The translations under genes were made by a program, and so were the position numbers. The notes under the pieces were generated by a model. The model was not told where the DNA came from, did not search any database, and saw only the letters and a list, made by a program, of their open reading frames with translations. This document shows positions 17,661 through 25,427 of a DNA stretch of 64,000 nucleotides, in pieces (within the stretch, counting starts at the first letter, position 1; every line of letters begins with the position of its first letter). Source of the stretch: G965205725 sp965205725 (lineage in GTDB: Bacteria; Pseudomonadota; Gammaproteobacteria; Pseudomonadales; Halieaceae); assembly GCA_965205725.1 (NCBI GenBank), contig OZ242189.1:3162001-3226000 (forward strand), read 5' to 3'.

Positions 17661-18065
17661 ATGCGCGGACAAGTTCAAAAAGCTGCGGAAGAAGAAGCCC
17701 AAATCGACCTGACACCGATGCTCGACGTGGTGTTCATTATGTTGATCTTCTTCATCGTCACCGCCTCCTTTATCAAGGAAGCCGGCGTGGAAGTTAACCG
17801 CCCGGAGGCATCGACCTCCAACCCCGCTGACAACGTCAATATCCTGATTGCCGTTACTGGCAATGACGAAGTCTGGATGGACGGTCGTCGAATTGATGTG
17901 CGAGCCGTGCGCGCTAACGTGGAGCGCATGCACGCGGAAAACCCAAAAGGTGCGGTAGTTATTCAGGCCGACAATACCTCAACGACAGAAACTGTGGTTA
18001 AAGTGTTGGATGCGTCCCGCGCAGCGGGTGTAATGGATGTATCACTGGCTACTGAGAACGACTAG
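17661..18065 (+). CDS. exbD: ExbD-type biopolymer transport protein
   Basis: 134 residues. The N-terminal cytoplasmic segment EEEAQIDLTPMLDVVFIMLIFFIVTASF contains the single transmembrane helix with the functional aspartate (LDVVFIMLIFFI), followed by a periplasmic domain with IAVTGNDEVWMDGRRIDVRAV. This is a typical ExbD. It forms the proton-driven stator with ExbB and TonB. Confidence 0.93.
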   Translation: MRGQVQKAAEEEAQIDLTPMLDVVFIMLIFFIVTASFIKEAGVEVNRPEASTSNPADNVNILIAVTGNDEVWMDGRRIDVRAVRANVERMHAENPKGAVVIQADNTSTTETVVKVLDASRAAGVMDVSLATEND

Positions 18066-18070
18066 GCATT

Positions 18071-18682
18071 ATGAATCGGAATGTGATCAGGCTGTTAATT
18101 GGCGCTGCGCTGGCGATACCGGTCGCCAGTGGTTTGTTCTTTATCATGCAATATCTAATCGCCTCTGCCGATTTTAAACTGGATGAGAGCGACACCCATA
18201 AAGTGGCTGATATTCATATGCCAGAGCGTCAAATTGATACCAATCTTGCAGAAGAGAAACCTGATAAACCAGATGATCCTGAGGAGCCGCCACCGGATAT
18301 AGAAACGCCGCAACTGGAAATGGATCTGAATGTTGAGGCGGTCAATATGGCGCCATCGACAGGTGTTGATGTTGCCATTGCTGGCACCGGGGGTCTCAGT
18401 GCCTCTGACGGTGAGTATCTGCCTATTGTCAAGGTGGCCCCGATATACCCCCGTCGCGCCCAGACCCGTGGCATTGAAGGTTACTGTATCGTTGAATACG
18501 CGGTGACCAAGAGTGGTTCTATTCGAGACCCACAGGCGATTGATTGTCAACCATCCGGCATTTTTGAAAGAGCTTCTCTGAAGGCATCACTGAAGTTTAA
18601 ATATAAACCCCGCGTAGTTGACGGCGAGGCCATTGAAGTGGCCGGCGTACAGAATAAGTTCACCTACGAGTTGGAAAAATAA
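18071..18682 (+). CDS. tonB: TonB protein (TonB2-like)
   Basis: 203 residues. An N-terminal transmembrane anchor (about 8-30) is followed by a short acidic/proline-rich linker (DKPDDPEEPPPDIETPQ, about 62-78) and a C-terminal TonB domain with the YPRRAQTRGIEGYCIVEYAVTKSG motif. It is shorter than E. coli TonB and lacks the long Pro-Lys/Pro-Glu spacer, as in TonB2 proteins. It transmits energy to outer-membrane receptors; one candidate receptor in the window is at 42245. Confidence 0.92.
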   Translation: MNRNVIRLLIGAALAIPVASGLFFIMQYLIASADFKLDESDTHKVADIHMPERQIDTNLAEEKPDKPDDPEEPPPDIETPQLEMDLNVEAVNMAPSTGVDVAIAGTGGLSASDGEYLPIVKVAPIYPRRAQTRGIEGYCIVEYAVTKSGSIRDPQAIDCQPSGIFERASLKASLKFKYKPRVVDGEAIEVAGVQNKFTYELEK

Positions 18683-18696
18683 TCGGTTAAGGTGTT

Positions 18697-20040
18697 ATGA
18701 AAATAGTGAAGGCAAACTGGCTCAATGCTATCGCCCTGTCTATTCCGGTCATGGCGCTACAGGTGGGTATTACTCAGATACAAACAGATTTCGGATTATC
18801 TGCTTATGGCAGCGCTTTGGCTCAGGAATCTGCTGAGAAAAAGAAGCCACAGGAGACGCGCCGGACACCTGCGCTGCGCAATAAAGTGTATGAGCGGCTA
18901 GCCGAGGCTCAGGTTCATGTTGAAGCAAAAGAGTATCAAGAAGCAATAAAAATCCTCCGCGATATGGAAGATGACTCAGGTAAGCGCGCACTGAATTCTT
19001 ACGAATTGGCGAACCTGTACAACCTGTTCGCCTTTGTTTATTACTCTCAGGAAGATTACAACAACGCGCTCAAGTCTTATGAAAAAGTAGCAGCGCAGCC
19101 CGATATTCCTCTGGCGATGGAAATTAATACCCGCTACACCATCGCACAACTCTATTTTGTGCAGGAAAAGTGGCGCCAGGGTATTGATGCGTTGATGCGC
19201 TGGTTCAAGGTTGCGGATAATCCGAGTGCCCAGGCTTATATTTTGTTGGGTCAGGGTTACTACCAAATCAAGGACTACGACAGCTCTTTAAAGAACACAC
19301 TGACCGCAGTCAATATGTACAAAGACAAGGGCAAGGTTCCCAAAGAGCAGTGGTATAGCCTGCTGCGGTTTTTGTATTTTGAAAAGAACGATATTCCCAG
19401 CACGATTGCCACCCTGGAAGAAATGCTTGTTCATTACCCCAAGAAGCAATACTGGGTGCAGTTGTCACACATGTATAGCGAAGTTAAGGAAGACAAAAAG
19501 CAACTGGCCGCCATGGAAGCGGCTTACGTTCAGGACCTACTGGTCAAAGACCGCGAGCAGGTCACCATGGCCTATCTCTATTTGAATGCAGAAGTGCCTT
19601 ACAAGGCAGCGCAAGTTCTCGACCGCGGTATTAAGGATGAAACAGTCGAGGATAGCTCCAAGACACTGGAAATTCTGGGCACCTCCTGGCGCCAGGCTCA
19701 GGAAGTCAAGAAGTCTATTCCTGTTATGGAGCAAGCCGCTGCCAAGAGTGACAAGGGCGAGTTGTATGTACGCCTGGGCACTGTTTATCTCGATAATGAT
19801 GAGCACGGTAAGGCCATTAAGGCAATCGAGAAAGGCCTCAAACGCGGTGGCGTTAAACGTCTGGATAGTGCAAACCTGGTGCTCGGCATGGCCGCTTTTA
19901 ACACCAAGGACTACAAGAAAGCCCGCAAAGCTTTTAGAGAAGCTGGCAAAGATAAACGTTCGAAAAAGTATGCTGACCAGTGGGTTAAGTATATGAACAA
20001 TGAACTCGAGCGTCAGCGCAAACTGAAGGAAGGTTTGTAA
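18697..20040 (+). CDS. TPR-repeat periplasmic protein of the TonB operon
   Basis: 447 residues. A probable N-terminal signal/anchor (about 8-25) is followed by a Lys-rich segment and multiple tetratricopeptide repeats through the C-terminus (for example AEAQVHVEAKEYQEAIKIL, NLYNLFAFVYYSQEDYNNALKSYEKVA, LGTVYLDNDEHGKAIKAIEKGL). TPR proteins close TonB2-type operons in many marine bacteria and are thought to assist TonB function. It follows tonB by 14 bp and ends the operon; no strong terminator hairpin is seen after it. Confidence 0.88.
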   Translation: MKIVKANWLNAIALSIPVMALQVGITQIQTDFGLSAYGSALAQESAEKKKPQETRRTPALRNKVYERLAEAQVHVEAKEYQEAIKILRDMEDDSGKRALNSYELANLYNLFAFVYYSQEDYNNALKSYEKVAAQPDIPLAMEINTRYTIAQLYFVQEKWRQGIDALMRWFKVADNPSAQAYILLGQGYYQIKDYDSSLKNTLTAVNMYKDKGKVPKEQWYSLLRFLYFEKNDIPSTIATLEEMLVHYPKKQYWVQLSHMYSEVKEDKKQLAAMEAAYVQDLLVKDREQVTMAYLYLNAEVPYKAAQVLDRGIKDETVEDSSKTLEILGTSWRQAQEVKKSIPVMEQAAAKSDKGELYVRLGTVYLDNDEHGKAIKAIEKGLKRGGVKRLDSANLVLGMAAFNTKDYKKARKAFREAGKDKRSKKYADQWVKYMNNELERQRKLKEGL

Positions 20041-20352
20041 GCTGGGCTGGCTCCTGGACTGTGCTATTTCTCACAGTGCTCCATCATTCCATCAGGTTCT
20101 CTACGTCTCTGCAACAAATATAGAGAGACCTTTGCGCGGAAGATGATGTCGCTTTCAGGCAAGGCAAAAACCCACGCAACGAGGGAGTTTATGCGTATCA
20201 ATGACCGATTGAGCACGATTTTACCAACAGCAGGCGCTTTTAGGCGACGACAGCATGCCGGTGAAATGGCTGTCGTGCAAAGGTCTCATACTGTTTTTAT
20301 GGTGTAGACTAAAAGTATAAGCTTAAACATTGACCCAACTATAGAGCGCGAT
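20041..20352. other. Gene-free gap after the TonB operon
   Basis: No gene recognised. About 20093-20127 (AGGTTCTCTACGTC... ACAAATATAGAGA) resembles the leader of the TonB-dependent receptor at about 42194-42228 (27 of 35 bases by eye). A hairpin ACGACAGC/GCTGTCGT lies near 20247-20276, without a T-tract. Confidence 0.5.
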
Positions 20353-20583
20353 TTGGCAGAACTTGCTGGCATGAGAAAAGTGACTGTCAATGCATTGTTG
20401 CGCGAGTTCACGGCAGATCAGAAAAGATACTGGCAAGAACGGGCGAAAGATGCTGACAGTGTTAAAGATGCTGACAGTGTTAAAGCCATGCAAAATGGTG
20501 AATTCATCGACCAGGAAACCATGCTTGAGAAATTCGATACTATGATTGGCCGAGCTCAGGAGCTTGCGAAAGAAGCTGATTAA
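20353..20583 (+). CDS. Small hypothetical protein, possible ribbon-helix-helix antitoxin remnant
   Basis: About 76 residues from a weak TTG start. The frame continues upstream as SLNIDPTIERDLAELAG, which reads like the start of a CopG-type ribbon-helix-helix protein, but no ATG/GTG start or ribosome site is present, so the true start may have been lost. It contains a direct 6-residue duplication (KDADSV twice) and ends EFIDQETMLEKFDTMIGRAQELAKEAD. No toxin partner is adjacent on this strand. It could be a decayed antitoxin; low certainty. Confidence 0.4.
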   Translation: MAELAGMRKVTVNALLREFTADQKRYWQERAKDADSVKDADSVKAMQNGEFIDQETMLEKFDTMIGRAQELAKEAD

Positions 20584-20605
20584 TGCGTTTACAGTTTTGT
20601 CTTCG

Positions 20606-20666
20606 GTCTAACGCCTCGCATCAGCGGCGCAGCTTTGCCGCGTCCGACTGCATGCGTTTGTTAGCG
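20606..20666 (-). other. attC-like integron recombination site
   Basis: 61 bp at the 3' end of the brnTA pair. Read on the minus strand it starts CGCTAAC AAACGCATGCAG and ends CTGATGCGAGGC GTTAGAC. The end GTTAGAC fits the R' core consensus GTTRRRY, and the arms CGCATGCAG / CTG-ATGCG pair with one extrahelical base, a hallmark of attC. The start CGCTAAC departs from RYYYAAC at its first base. It encodes the last residues (MQSDAAKLRR) of the antitoxin. No integrase is in the window. Confidence 0.6.
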
Positions 20667-20938
20667 GTTACATCATGTAAGCTGCCAGAAACAAACTTGT
20701 GAAGAATGCTAGAAACAAGTGTTTGATATGGAATGCCTTCAACAAGGGCTCTCTTTTGAATTGCATCCAGGTCACGGCTAGATATGCGGATGTTTATTCG
20801 TTTATCCTTTTTAAACGTATTTGAGGCCGTTTCTTGAATTATTTTTCTCCGTGCAGGTGTTAATACGGATTTGAACTCTCCCGCTTCAAATGATTTTAGT
20901 AACTTACGTTCCTTTTTATCCAGTTTCACTTTACTCAT
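20621..20938 (-). CDS. CopG/BrnA-type antitoxin
   Basis: 105 residues. A basic N-terminal region and a ribbon-helix-helix core (KRINIRISSRDLDAIQKRALVEGIPYQTLVSSILHKFVSG, about 45-85). The last 15 or so residues are encoded by the attC-like site, so the protein has probably been extended by cassette structure. The start overlaps the end of the toxin gene by 4 bp (ATGA). It should bind and neutralise the BrnT-family toxin and repress their promoter. Order toxin then antitoxin, as in other brnTA modules. Confidence 0.8.
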   Translation of the reverse strand: MSKVKLDKKERKLLKSFEAGEFKSVLTPARRKIIQETASNTFKKDKRINIRISSRDLDAIQKRALVEGIPYQTLVSSILHKFVSGSLHDVTANKRMQSDAAKLRR

Positions 20939-21213
20939 TTGCTTTCTCCCAAATAGTGCTTAGTTGCTTTGCGACTTGGAATAATTGTCTTTAGAAAAAT
21001 CCCACTTTCCGACTCCACATATGGCACCAGGTATACGTAGTCTTCAACTAAGACCACATACATGCGTTGATGTGAGTAATCTTTCTGGTTCGGATGTTCA
21101 ACATCATCAAGAAGGCAGTCTGATTGAAGATGGAATATTACCTCTTCGAATGATATGCCTCGCTCTTCTATGAGTTGTTGGTTTTTTTCAGAATCCCAGT
21201 CATATAACGCCAT
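20935..21213 (-). CDS. brnT: BrnT family toxin
   Basis: 92 residues, the normal length. It starts MALYDWDSEKNQQLIEERGISFEEV, the BrnT signature, and continues with HPNQKDYSHQRMYVVLVEDYVYLVPYV and a C-terminal FLKTIIPSRKATKHYL. BrnT is a RelE-fold ribonuclease that arrests translation. It is translationally coupled with the antitoxin downstream. The presence of an attC-like site after the pair suggests it arrived as an integron gene cassette. Confidence 0.88.
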   Translation of the reverse strand: MALYDWDSEKNQQLIEERGISFEEVIFHLQSDCLLDDVEHPNQKDYSHQRMYVVLVEDYVYLVPYVESESGIFLKTIIPSRKATKHYLGESK

Positions 21214-21652
21214 GGCTTAGAATAATAGCATAATGTGTGCCTTTTGGAATCAATGCAGTAACCCCCAAACCCCAGATAGAGTACCGCCAGCGCTTCAAGG
21301 GCCTCTGAACCCCTCTTTCAAGTGTTATAACTGGCCAACACAGCAGATATCGCAGAGAGGTTTAGTCAAAAACCGTTGCTCTGCGCATTATCAGCCCTCA
21401 ATGGGCCATTTTGGACGAACCTATCCTGTATAAGCCGTCACTCTTGCCCACTATTGGGTTAAATGGACGGCGGCTCTAACTCCTTCAGTGCCTGGCGGAA
21501 GACAAAGATCAACCCATCGCGGATGCGACTCAGTTGCCGCAATTAAAGCGTCTCAATGCGCTGAAGTGGTTTGTTTAACGCCCACTGCGACCCGCCGCAG
21601 ACGGCACCCCGCCCTGGCGCTCTGTTAACGGTCATTATCAGTCCTGACAGGA
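21214..21652. other. Gap between brnT and the kinase gene
   Basis: No intact gene. On the plus strand, about 21493-21580 reads CLAEDKDQPIADATQLPQLK and ends LKWFV before a stop; it looks like the tail of a lost protein but I do not recognise it. The window shows no second attC site here that would bound a complete cassette. Confidence 0.4.
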
Positions 21653-23758
21653 TTACTGTATCTCGCCGTTCACATATTGCACATACTCCACAGTGCCATC
21701 CGCCCACCGCCATTCCCACCGCCCATGCAGCACGCCATCGACATAGGGGCCAGTCCACACATCGCCATCCGCCTGCCGCCATTCCCACCGCCCATGCAGC
21801 TTGCCATCGACATAGGGGCCAGTCCACACATTGCCATCCGCATCCCGTATTTCCCACTGCCCATGCTGCTTGCCATCGACATAGGGGCCAGTGAACACAG
21901 CGCCATTCGCATCCCGCAGTTCCCACTGCCCATGCTGCACGCCATCGACATAGGAACCAGTGCGGACTACTCCTTCGCCACCATCGTCCGACCAGGTCTC
22001 TGTGCCACGCCCGGTCACCTGAGCGTTTTGGCATGTCCCCGACCAGGTGACTGATGTATGTGACTGAGGGGTTGGACGCCAGATATAACACTGTTGCTGA
22101 TTCGCCACTTTTAGCCAGCACGCTGGGTCGCCTTTCAGAGTCGGCGTTGCGCATTTCGGGGTGAGTTTGGCAATAATGGCTTCGGCCTTTGCTTTTTCGG
22201 CGGTTCTATATTCCTCTTGCGCTCTAACCGCTGGCCTCTGGTTGAGGCTTGAATCAATGTTGGCTAGAAGTTCTGTTTTATTCTCGTCCGTTCTTGAATT
22301 AAAATCAGACAAAACTGCATCAAATGAAATACCTTGCCCGTCAAAATGGGCGCGATTGGCTTCATATAAAGTCCGTATTTTTTCCTCTTGCGCTCTTTGT
22401 TGACCAGTATCCCAGACCCAAAACCCGGCGAGCGCGACTATCCCGACGACTATCCCGACGACCAGGGTTCTACCAACCTTGCGTAAAGCCGATCTCGGTT
22501 TAACGGCTGCTGTGACGGAATCCGTCTTTGTCTGCCGGTCTATGACCCGGTCAACCTTGTCTGCTGACCATCCCGTTGCGGCTGACACCTTGTGGAGCAT
22601 GTCTCTGTCGATACCGTCACCAGAGTCACTGTTGTCTCGAATAACCCGCAAGAAGTTTTGCCGCGCCTGCAGCACTGGGCCTTGTTCCTGCTCGACCTGT
22701 TCGATTAAGGCCTGCAAACCGTCGGGATCAAGACCGGCAACGGCGGCCATGGCCTCAAGCCTGACGCGGTCTGATTGATCAATCTCTGCATCGTTTTCGA
22801 GCAGTTGCGTAATTTCGTTCTTCAGGGGCCGCAATTCATCCCGCAACGAGCTGTTACTGGAGGCGACCCAGGTGCCTGTTTCTTCACCCGTTGCCTGACC
22901 CTCTGCGGCCGCGCGCAACTGTTTCAGCAATACAGCGGCGTTCTCTGGCCGTTCCAGTTTGTCCTCTGCCAGGCACGCGACGATTAAATCGCTGATCGGC
23001 TGGGTCAGCGATGGCACATGCACATTGGGGTCAGAAAATCGCCCCGCAGGCAACCGACCCGTTAGCATGCGGTAGGCAACCACACCGACCGCGTAGATAT
23101 CGGCGCGCGCATCGACGTGTTTGGCGCTCTCTCGTTGCTCCGGCGCCATGTAGTTACGGGAGCCCATACCCAGTTGCGACACCGTTGAGTGCGGCCCGTC
23201 CGGTGCTTTGGCGATACCGAAGTCGACCAGCCGCGCTTCACCACTATCGGTCAGCATGATGTTGGACGGCTTGATATCCCGGTGCACGAGGTGCTTATCG
23301 TGAGCAGCGGCGAGACCTTGCAGAAGTTGGTCCAGCCACTTGAGCGCCGCTTCCTGCGACAGTGCGCGCGGTCGCTCTGCTTCCGGCAATTCCTCAATGG
23401 CTGCGGCGTCATAGATGTCTTTACCCAGCCTGTCAGTCAAACTGTTGGGCAGGAACGGCATGACGTAGTAGGGCGAGCCATCGTCCAGTTCGCCAAAATC
23501 GAGCACATTGATGACATAGGGGTTGTGTTCGAGACTTCCCAAAACCTGCGCTTCGCTCAAAAACCGGGCGCGGAGCACATCGAGACCTTCAGTGTTGGTC
23601 GAGGTCGCAAAGGCTATGAGGTTTTCGTCTTTCGGTTTGAATATTTTGATGGCGACTTCACGCTTGATGACTTCGTCGTGCCCCAGCCAAACTTCGCCGA
23701 AACCGCCGCTGCCGAGGCGCTTTAGTATCTTAAACCGACCTATGCGTTCCATAGTCAA
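21653..23758 (-). CDS. Membrane Ser/Thr protein kinase with C-terminal MORN repeats
   Basis: 701 residues. A complete Hanks-type kinase domain (8-285): glycine loop GSGGFGEV (16-23), Lys38 in AIKIF, catalytic HRDIKPSN (159-166), DFG (179-181) and APEQ (205-208). A helical linker (300-420) leads to a single transmembrane helix (about 430-448). The C-terminal part is outside the cytoplasm: a helical region, a Cys-containing segment (535-580) and at least four 23-residue MORN-type repeats of the form TGPYVDGxxHGxWE (about 598-695). The topology suggests envelope sensing with cytoplasmic phosphorylation. It is divergent from the long gene set to 41916, which holds a PP2C phosphatase and FHA protein that could be its partners. 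Confidence 0.92.
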   Translation of the reverse strand: MTMERIGRFKILKRLGSGGFGEVWLGHDEVIKREVAIKIFKPKDENLIAFATSTNTEGLDVLRARFLSEAQVLGSLEHNPYVINVLDFGELDDGSPYYVMPFLPNSLTDRLGKDIYDAAAIEELPEAERPRALSQEAALKWLDQLLQGLAAAHDKHLVHRDIKPSNIMLTDSGEARLVDFGIAKAPDGPHSTVSQLGMGSRNYMAPEQRESAKHVDARADIYAVGVVAYRMLTGRLPAGRFSDPNVHVPSLTQPISDLIVACLAEDKLERPENAAVLLKQLRAAAEGQATGEETGTWVASSNSSLRDELRPLKNEITQLLENDAEIDQSDRVRLEAMAAVAGLDPDGLQALIEQVEQEQGPVLQARQNFLRVIRDNSDSGDGIDRDMLHKVSAATGWSADKVDRVIDRQTKTDSVTAAVKPRSALRKVGRTLVVGIVVGIVALAGFWVWDTGQQRAQEEKIRTLYEANRAHFDGQGISFDAVLSDFNSRTDENKTELLANIDSSLNQRPAVRAQEEYRTAEKAKAEAIIAKLTPKCATPTLKGDPACWLKVANQQQCYIWRPTPQSHTSVTWSGTCQNAQVTGRGTETWSDDGGEGVVRTGSYVDGVQHGQWELRDANGAVFTGPYVDGKQHGQWEIRDADGNVWTGPYVDGKLHGRWEWRQADGDVWTGPYVDGVLHGRWEWRWADGTVEYVQYVNGEIQ
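21665..21962. repeat. Tandem 69-bp repeats encoding the MORN motifs
   Basis: GCCATCGACATAGG recurs with a strict 69-bp period at 21734, 21803, 21872 and 21941, each followed by a CCAGT/CAGTG segment and a CCGCCCATG or CTGCCCATG block. These encode the 23-residue MORN units of the kinase. The high nucleotide identity between units suggests recent expansion or gene conversion. It is not a CRISPR: there are no unique spacers and the frame is kept. Confidence 0.92.
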
Positions 23759-24014
23759 TGCACACCTCTGCGCAGGTAAACCGCCACTTTAGTGGCACCG
23801 GGCATAAAGTCAACACACACAGGGGGCGCGCACCCGCTATCGAGCACAGCCCGCCTTGCAACGATGCTGGATTGACAACCATACAGCGCGCCAAAACCAC
23901 CCCGACCGGGTTGGTCAACGGTCTTGCACTTCCCGCTTGTCTCCATAGGTGTCTGGCTGCCGATATCAGATTAATATAGCAGCCTATGGATAGCTTAGGC
24001 TGATATTTACCTGG

Positions 24015-24178
24015 GGAGACCTCTGCATAACGACTACAGTTGCCAATCCATCGTTAAAAAAAAGGCTTAAAATGCTCATTTACACCCGTACCAAAAGCAG
24101 GGCCTATGGAAGGCACTCCGCTTTTGCGCCTTTTTTGCCTCGACCTGGCTTCACTCGCTACCTTATGCAGAGGTCTCC
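24015..24178. mobile_element. MITE with 16-bp perfect terminal inverted repeats
   Basis: 164 bp. The ends are GGAGACCTCTGCATAA (24015-24030) and TTATGCAGAGGTCTCC (24163-24178), perfect inverted repeats. The interior is short and has no transposase. The end sequence resembles IS5-type elements, from memory. It sits in the divergent promoter region between the kinase gene and the membrane-protein gene at 24210, so it may affect expression. No exact target duplication is visible. The rest of the 23759-24209 gap shows nothing recognisable. Confidence 0.75.
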
Positions 24179-24209
24179 TTGGGACAGTATAAGCGCGCGA
24201 CTATTCCCA

Positions 24210-24704
24210 ATGGAAAGTTCCCGCGCCAAAAACACCCCTGATCCTTCCATAGCTCCCACAACGAACCTGGACCGGGAGCAGCTCGTGCACCAAGACACCA
24301 ACGCCATGACCGAGGTCGCCCTCGCACTTGCTATGGCCTTTTTCACTGTGCTCGTGCTGGCACTGGTCTCGATGGGCGTGCCAGCGGTCCATACTTCTGA
24401 AGCAACCTGTGACACGGAGCCACCCACGCAGGTGGCTACCGTTGCTGTTAATGCCAGCTCCAATGCCCGCGACCTTGCAGCCGAAGAAATACTGTTCCTG
24501 TACTACCAGGGTGGGTTTTACAGTCAGGACTTCGAACCAGCTTCCATCTCAAATATCATTAATAACCAAGAGGTCATCGTTGCAGCGCCGCCGGATGCGT
24601 CGCTCGCCACCTTGCTCGACATTCAGGCGCGCATTTCTGGGCCAAATCTGTCCATAACCACACTGAACCAACCATGGATGAATGCACTGGAGGAAAGGTT
24701 ATGA
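24210..24704 (+). CDS. Single-pass membrane protein (ExbD/MotB-like topology), unrecognised
   Basis: About 164 residues from the ATG at 24210; the open frame starts earlier, inside the MITE, so that part is not used. A short cytoplasmic N-terminus is followed by one transmembrane helix (MTEVALALAMAFFTVLVLALVSMG, starting at residue 33, cut here for length in its second half) and a periplasmic domain with EEILFLYYQGGFYSQDF. The topology and small hydrophobic helix recall ExbD or MotB N-termini, but there is no clear Asp in the helix. The stop overlaps the start of the lytic transglycosylase gene (ATGA). The function is unknown. Confidence 0.7.
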   Translation: MESSRAKNTPDPSIAPTTNLDREQLVHQDTNAMTEVALALAMAFFTVLVLALVSMGVPAVHTSEATCDTEPPTQVATVAVNASSNARDLAAEEILFLYYQGGFYSQDFEPASISNIINNQEVIVAAPPDASLATLLDIQARISGPNLSITTLNQPWMNALEERL

Positions 24705-25414
24705 AGATCCCGGCTATCGTTGTTAGCGCAGTCGCAGTGATTGCGATGTTTTCCGCGCCGGACACTGAAGCGCGAGCCCAATGGCAAAAATCAGATATCA
24801 AGGCGCTTATTGTTGACGAGGCACGCCGCCAGAATTTTCCTGCCGGGCTGGCGCTCGCAGTGGCACGGGTTGAATCCAATTTTGACCCGGCAGCGGTGTC
24901 ATCCGCAGGTGCCCGCGGCGTCATGCAGATCATGCCGGCAACTGCCGAACAAGTGCTCGGCATATCAAGGCACCGGCTGTACAATCCGCGCGTTAATGTA
25001 CGCGCCGGTATTCAATTTCTCAATGATCTGATCGACACTTATAACGGCCGCTGGGATATCGCCCTGTCACATTACAATGGCGGTAGTGCGGTGCGCGACA
25101 AACGCGGCCACTTGCGAGTGATTCCTGCCACCCGTGGATACGTCAATCGCGTGATGCAACACAGCCGGATCTACGCCCGTACTCTTGACTATCGACCCAC
25201 CCGAAACAATCCCGTGCTGCTGGCGGCAGTTTCCCTGGACGACTTTAGCCCTGGTGGCACATTCGATACCCGGTTTGAGTATCAGCCTAAGCAAAATTTC
25301 GCGGATCAAAAGCGTGCCCGCATCGTCAGTGAATTGCAGAAACTGGTTACCCGTAACCACCAACGCAGCGGCTCAAGTGCTGGCAATGTCGCGGTTTCCT
25401 TGCATGGTTGGTAA
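24701..25414 (+). CDS. Lytic transglycosylase, SLT family
   Basis: 237 residues from the ATG at 24701, with a signal peptide (about 1-25). The SLT domain (35-150) has the catalytic Glu58 in VARVESNFDPAAVSSAGARG, then VMQIMPATAEQV, GIQFLNDLIDTY and the ALSHYNGG motif. It cleaves the glycan strands of peptidoglycan. Specialised transglycosylases accompany envelope-spanning machines to open the wall for assembly. It is coupled to the membrane protein upstream and lies 13 bp before the next gene. Confidence 0.9.
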   Translation: MKIPAIVVSAVAVIAMFSAPDTEARAQWQKSDIKALIVDEARRQNFPAGLALAVARVESNFDPAAVSSAGARGVMQIMPATAEQVLGISRHRLYNPRVNVRAGIQFLNDLIDTYNGRWDIALSHYNGGSAVRDKRGHLRVIPATRGYVNRVMQHSRIYARTLDYRPTRNNPVLLAAVSLDDFSPGGTFDTRFEYQPKQNFADQKRARIVSELQKLVTRNHQRSGSSAGNVAVSLHGW

Positions 25415-25427
25415 GCGCCACTTTGAC

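Noticed and set aside
21665..21962. Regular 69-bp repeats as a CRISPR array
   Set aside because: Units are contiguous without unique spacers and are in frame within the kinase gene, encoding MORN motifs.
21571..22054. Plus-strand open frames opposite the MORN repeats
   Set aside because: They are shadows of the kinase gene, with His/Pro-rich repetitive translation.
24072..24209. Longer N-terminus of the membrane protein at 24210
   Set aside because: The extra codons lie inside the MITE.
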